Below are positions 61,714 to 64,000 of a DNA stretch of 64,000 bases, in pieces. Positions within the stretch are counted from its first letter, which is position 1. The number at the start of each line of letters is the position of its first letter. The translations under genes and the position numbers were made by a program. The stretch comes from Tectiglobus sp965215755 (lineage in GTDB: Bacteria; Pseudomonadota; Alphaproteobacteria; Rhizobiales; Hyphomicrobiaceae). The stretch lies in assembly GCA_965215755.1 (NCBI GenBank), contig OZ244119.1, forward strand, positions 5,890,001 through 5,954,000. Direction: 5' to 3'. The notes under the pieces are model-generated. The model was not told the DNA's origin, ran no database searches, and saw nothing but the letters and a program-made list of their open reading frames with translations.

Positions 61714-62394
61714 TCACAGTCCTGCCACTCGCTGCTTTACGAGGTCATAAAGACCTTGAGCACTGAACCGCTGCAATGGCTGACCATCAACAAAAAACGT
61801 TGGTGTCTGGCGTACTCCTAATGCTTTCACATCAGCAAAGTCTTGGTCGATCACGGCAGTAACGCTTGGATGTCTGGCATCAATTTTTGCGCGATCAATA
61901 TCGAGCCCAGTTCCGCTCACGAATTCCCAAGGTGATTGGCCTGGTCGTCCGTGTGGCGCCCATGCAGGTTGTTTCTCCAGCAATGCCTCAAGCACGGGAA
62001 CAAATCTGCCCTGCTTGCGCGCTGCCTCGAGTATCGCAATTGCCTCTTTTGAAGGTCCATGAAACGGTGTGTAGCGTACCGCCACGCGAACCTTCCCTGG
62101 AAACGCGTCAATGATTTTTTTCACTATCGGATGAAAGGCACGACACGCTTCGCAGGCCGGATCGAAGAATTCCGAAATGGTGACTGGCGCATTTGAAGGA
62201 CCCAATATTGGCGTGTGTGGCCGGATGTACGGCGCGGGAAGTGAAGCTCTTGTGGCAGTCGGCGCCGACGATTTCGCAGACGCTGGGGTCAGGCTCCGCG
62301 ACGTTTCTGGTTGCGATTGATAGTACCAAGCTCCGGCAAAAAAAGCCACTATTGCGAGGACCCCAGCCGTTACGACGATCTTGCGACGATCCAT
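61714..62394 (-). CDS. DsbA/BdbD-type periplasmic thiol oxidoreductase
   Basis: A 226-residue protein with an N-terminal membrane anchor (residues ~6-25), a Ser/Thr/Pro linker, and a thioredoxin fold with EFFDPACEACRAFHP (CEAC active site) and cis-Pro in VRQTPTFFVDG. The CEAC dipeptide is unusual next to CPHC. AAGGA lies eight bases before ATG 62394, which is inside the end of the dsbB-like gene (25-base overlap), so the two act as a pair. Confidence 0.92.
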   Translation of the reverse strand: MDRRKIVVTAGVLAIVAFFAGAWYYQSQPETSRSLTPASAKSSAPTATRASLPAPYIRPHTPILGPSNAPVTISEFFDPACEACRAFHPIVKKIIDAFPGKVRVAVRYTPFHGPSKEAIAILEAARKQGRFVPVLEALLEKQPAWAPHGRPGQSPWEFVSGTGLDIDRAKIDARHPSVTAVIDQDFADVKALGVRQTPTFFVDGQPLQRFSAQGLYDLVKQRVAGL

Positions 62395-62849
62395 GAGCGT
62401 AATCCTTCAGTTAGTCCCGGAACGAGAAGAGTCGCTATCAGGGCAAAAGCTGTTAGCGAAAGATAAGGGATTGGAACTGTGTCGAATAGAAGTTGTTCGG
62501 TACCCGTACATGAGGGACCTTCTGCTGTGCATGGGACAATTGGCTTCGGGAGGATCCCGGCGTAGAGCAGACTGTGCCAAACAGCAAATGCTAATCCTGC
62601 CAAGGCAAGAGGCATCGTGTAAATCCATGCGCTCTCATCATCACGAAGCAGTCCGATACCTAAGACTACGACTATGGGAAACATCGCAATGCGTTGGTAC
62701 CAGCAGGTGACGCAGGGCATCTGCCCCATGACCTCACCTATGAATAAGGCTCCGAGTGTCGAGATGAGTGCAACAAGCCAAGCGCCAGTCATGCCTAATA
62801 GCGCCAAGTCTGTCGACCGAGTTTGTTCAATCGTCGGCTGCTTAAACAC
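62370..62849 (-). CDS. DsbB/BdbC-type disulphide bond formation protein
   Basis: A 159-residue, four-helix membrane protein that reoxidises its DsbA partner using quinone. First periplasmic Cys pair in GQMPCVTCWYQR (CxxC), second in PIVPCTAEGPSCTG, both complete. GTG 62849 is preferred because GGAG lies nine bases upstream; the frame is open further to 62924 without conserved sequence. Confidence 0.9.
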   Translation of the reverse strand: MFKQPTIEQTRSTDLALLGMTGAWLVALISTLGALFIGEVMGQMPCVTCWYQRIAMFPIVVVLGIGLLRDDESAWIYTMPLALAGLAFAVWHSLLYAGILPKPIVPCTAEGPSCTGTEQLLFDTVPIPYLSLTAFALIATLLVPGLTEGLRSWIVARSS

Positions 62850-63206
62850 TTCCAGCTCCAATGGTTTTTGCCCACAAACATAGTAACCGTAGCGAGCACT
62901 TCGTCGACGACAAAATATAGCCAATTGATGTGTTCAATCGGATTTATCGACAGCTTGTTTCCGCGACCCTTTTCCGCAGTGACACAGTTATCCTCCGGGC
63001 TATCTGCCCATTGGCCAAATGCTGTCACGATCGGAACTACGCTATATTCGGATCGATTGGAAAGTGAGCTGCTGTGAGTAAGACAATAAACTTTGATAGC
63101 CCTCTCCATCTCTGCACGATTAATATAGCTGAATAGCAGACCTGAGGCCATTCCGATGGTTGCTCGCTTTGCACGACGCTGATCTGGCGAAACCCTTGGC
63201 AAATTA
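62850..63206. other. Intergenic region between bdbC-type gene and lnt
   Basis: A leftward frame (62795-63301) crosses it and overlaps both neighbours; its central part has protein-like composition but no recognisable domain and no good start. Divergent promoters are expected here but could not be assigned. Confidence 0.35.
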
Positions 63207-64000
63207 TTGGGAGCCGCAAGAATTAGATTGATTTTGCCATACGTAATTATTTTTCTTGCGGGGGTATTAGCAGTAATTGCGTTGCCACCCTTCTCTTTCA
63301 TTATTGCAGCTCCCGTTGCTTGGTCACTCCTGTTCCTGGTTGTTCAGGACCGAGGTGTTAAATCTGCCTTTGTAATGGGTTGGCTATTTGGGCTATCACA
63401 TTTTGCATTTGGGCTTTGGTGGATAACTGAGAGTTTCATGGTCGACCCGGATAAGTTCGGGCCATTTGCAATACCTGCAGTTATTGTGCTTGCGACAGCT
63501 CTGTCATTCTTTCCAGCAATCTCCATGGCTCTGTTCGCTGCAATAGGCGTTAAAGGTATGGCCTCCGCCGTTGCTTTCGCTGCATGCTGGACAGCGACTG
63601 AGTGGTTACGTGGACATCTGTTTACGGGGTTTCCTTGGAACCTGGCAGGGTACGCTGTTACCGACTTTGCCGCGTTTCGCCAGGCCGCTGCATTGGTAGG
63701 AAGTTATGGTGTGAGTTTTCTAGTCATACTTGCAGCTGTCCTACCAGTGGCAGTTCTCGGTTGCAGGCGACGCGATTTGGTCGTGACTACCGCCTTCCTT
63801 GTGAGCCTTGTTGCCTCAGTTTGGGTGTTTGGTGAACTTCGATTGGCCAGAACTGAAACCGCGAACTCCGGCGTGCAAGTCAGGATCGTCCAAGGCAATG
63901 TTCCTCAACGGGAAAAATGGCAAGCTTCCAAACGCGGTGAGATCTTGAATCGGTATGTCTCGCTGTCGGCCCAACAAGGTGCGCCAGACTTAATCTTATG
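63207..64000 (+). CDS. lnt: Apolipoprotein N-acyltransferase, N-terminal part
   Basis: Integral membrane enzyme that adds the third acyl chain to lipoproteins. The visible ~264 residues have the helices of Lnt and its family marks: AVIALPPFSF near the start, GLSHFAFGLWWI, TEWLRGHLFTGFPWNLAGY, and the start of the nitrilase-like catalytic domain VRIVQGNVPQREKW. The window ends at APDLIL, just before the WPE segment with the catalytic Glu. The frame is open from 63183; TTG 63207 (or 63228/63234) is the most likely start as no ATG precedes the first helices. Start is therefore uncertain by a few codons. Confidence 0.88.
   Translation, partial: MGAARIRLILPYVIIFLAGVLAVIALPPFSFIIAAPVAWSLLFLVVQDRGVKSAFVMGWLFGLSHFAFGLWWITESFMVDPDKFGPFAIPAVIVLATALSFFPAISMALFAAIGVKGMASAVAFAACWTATEWLRGHLFTGFPWNLAGYAVTDFAAFRQAAALVGSYGVSFLVILAAVLPVAVLGCRRRDLVVTTAFLVSLVASVWVFGELRLARTETANSGVQVRIVQGNVPQREKWQASKRGEILNRYVSLSAQQGAPDLIL

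Noticed and set aside
62795..63301. A 168-codon leftward open frame between bdbC-type gene and lnt
   Set aside because: Its middle looks protein-like, but it overlaps both neighbours, has no good start and shows no domain. It could be a relic; not enough to call.
1..64000. CRISPR arrays, rRNA genes and insertion-sequence inverted repeats
   Set aside because: No regularly spaced repeat series, no rRNA-like sequence and no transposase gene were seen.

Overview
The window looks like part of an alphaproteobacterial chromosome or large accessory replicon, most likely near the Hyphomicrobiales. This is an inference from gene families common there: DUF1223, transglutaminase-like cysteine peptidases (BTLCP), several YkuD L,D-transpeptidases, CbtA/CbtB and MsrP/MsrQ. 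No rRNA gene and no intact tRNA gene is visible, so the assignment is soft.

Positions 1-21600 hold a catabolic region. After the tail end of an unrecognised surface-type protein come malate synthase G (glcB), a TRAP carboxylate transporter (dctPQM), and a co-directional block of FAD-linked oxidase, Nu-class glutathione transferase, aldehyde dehydrogenase, zinc alcohol dehydrogenase, acyl-CoA synthetase and GMC alcohol oxidoreductase. A FadR-type GntR regulator, a class III CoA-transferase, a molybdopterin oxidoreductase and an HxlR regulator follow. The four transcription units (glcB, dctPQM, the oxidase block, and gntR/CoA-transferase) each have an upstream inverted repeat of the TTGG-N5-CCAA type. 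The copy between gntR and the CoA-transferase gene is a perfect 33-bp palindrome. I read this as one local regulon that takes up and oxidises an alcohol, ether or hydroxy acid and delivers glyoxylate to malate synthase.

Positions 21600-27270 are a scar-like accessory stretch: two unrecognised proteins, an orphan nucleotidyltransferase, a glutaryl-CoA dehydrogenase C-terminal remnant, a tyrosine integrase, and a 49-bp 3' fragment of a tRNA-Arg(ACG) gene that probably marks an attachment site.

Positions 27270-39310 carry a densely packed 16-gene leftward operon for periplasmic copper and thiol chemistry: multicopper oxidase, two c-type cytochromes, DUF411 protein, two small sibling membrane peptides, CcmG- and TlpA-like thioredoxins, SCO1, PCuAC, DsbA, two CcdA-type proteins and an MFS carrier. 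It is preceded by a small Cys-rich protein gene and a MerR regulator with its own promoter. No terminal oxidase is present, so the copper chaperones may serve detoxification or repair.

Positions 39300-64000 continue the metal and envelope theme. They hold MsrPQ, a second DUF411 protein, three intact and one decayed L,D-transpeptidase, two BTLCP proteins, two further MerR regulators with 19-bp-spacer promoters, an HMA-CDF metal transporter with signal peptidase II, and a cobalamin riboswitch controlling cbtB (55 codons) and cbtA. After these come a His-rich secreted protein, DUF1636, a second SCO1, a DsbA-like protein that lost its CxxC, a MauG/diheme peroxidase joined to a PhnDCE-type ABC transporter, a BdbC/BdbD pair, and the start of lnt, which runs off the right edge.
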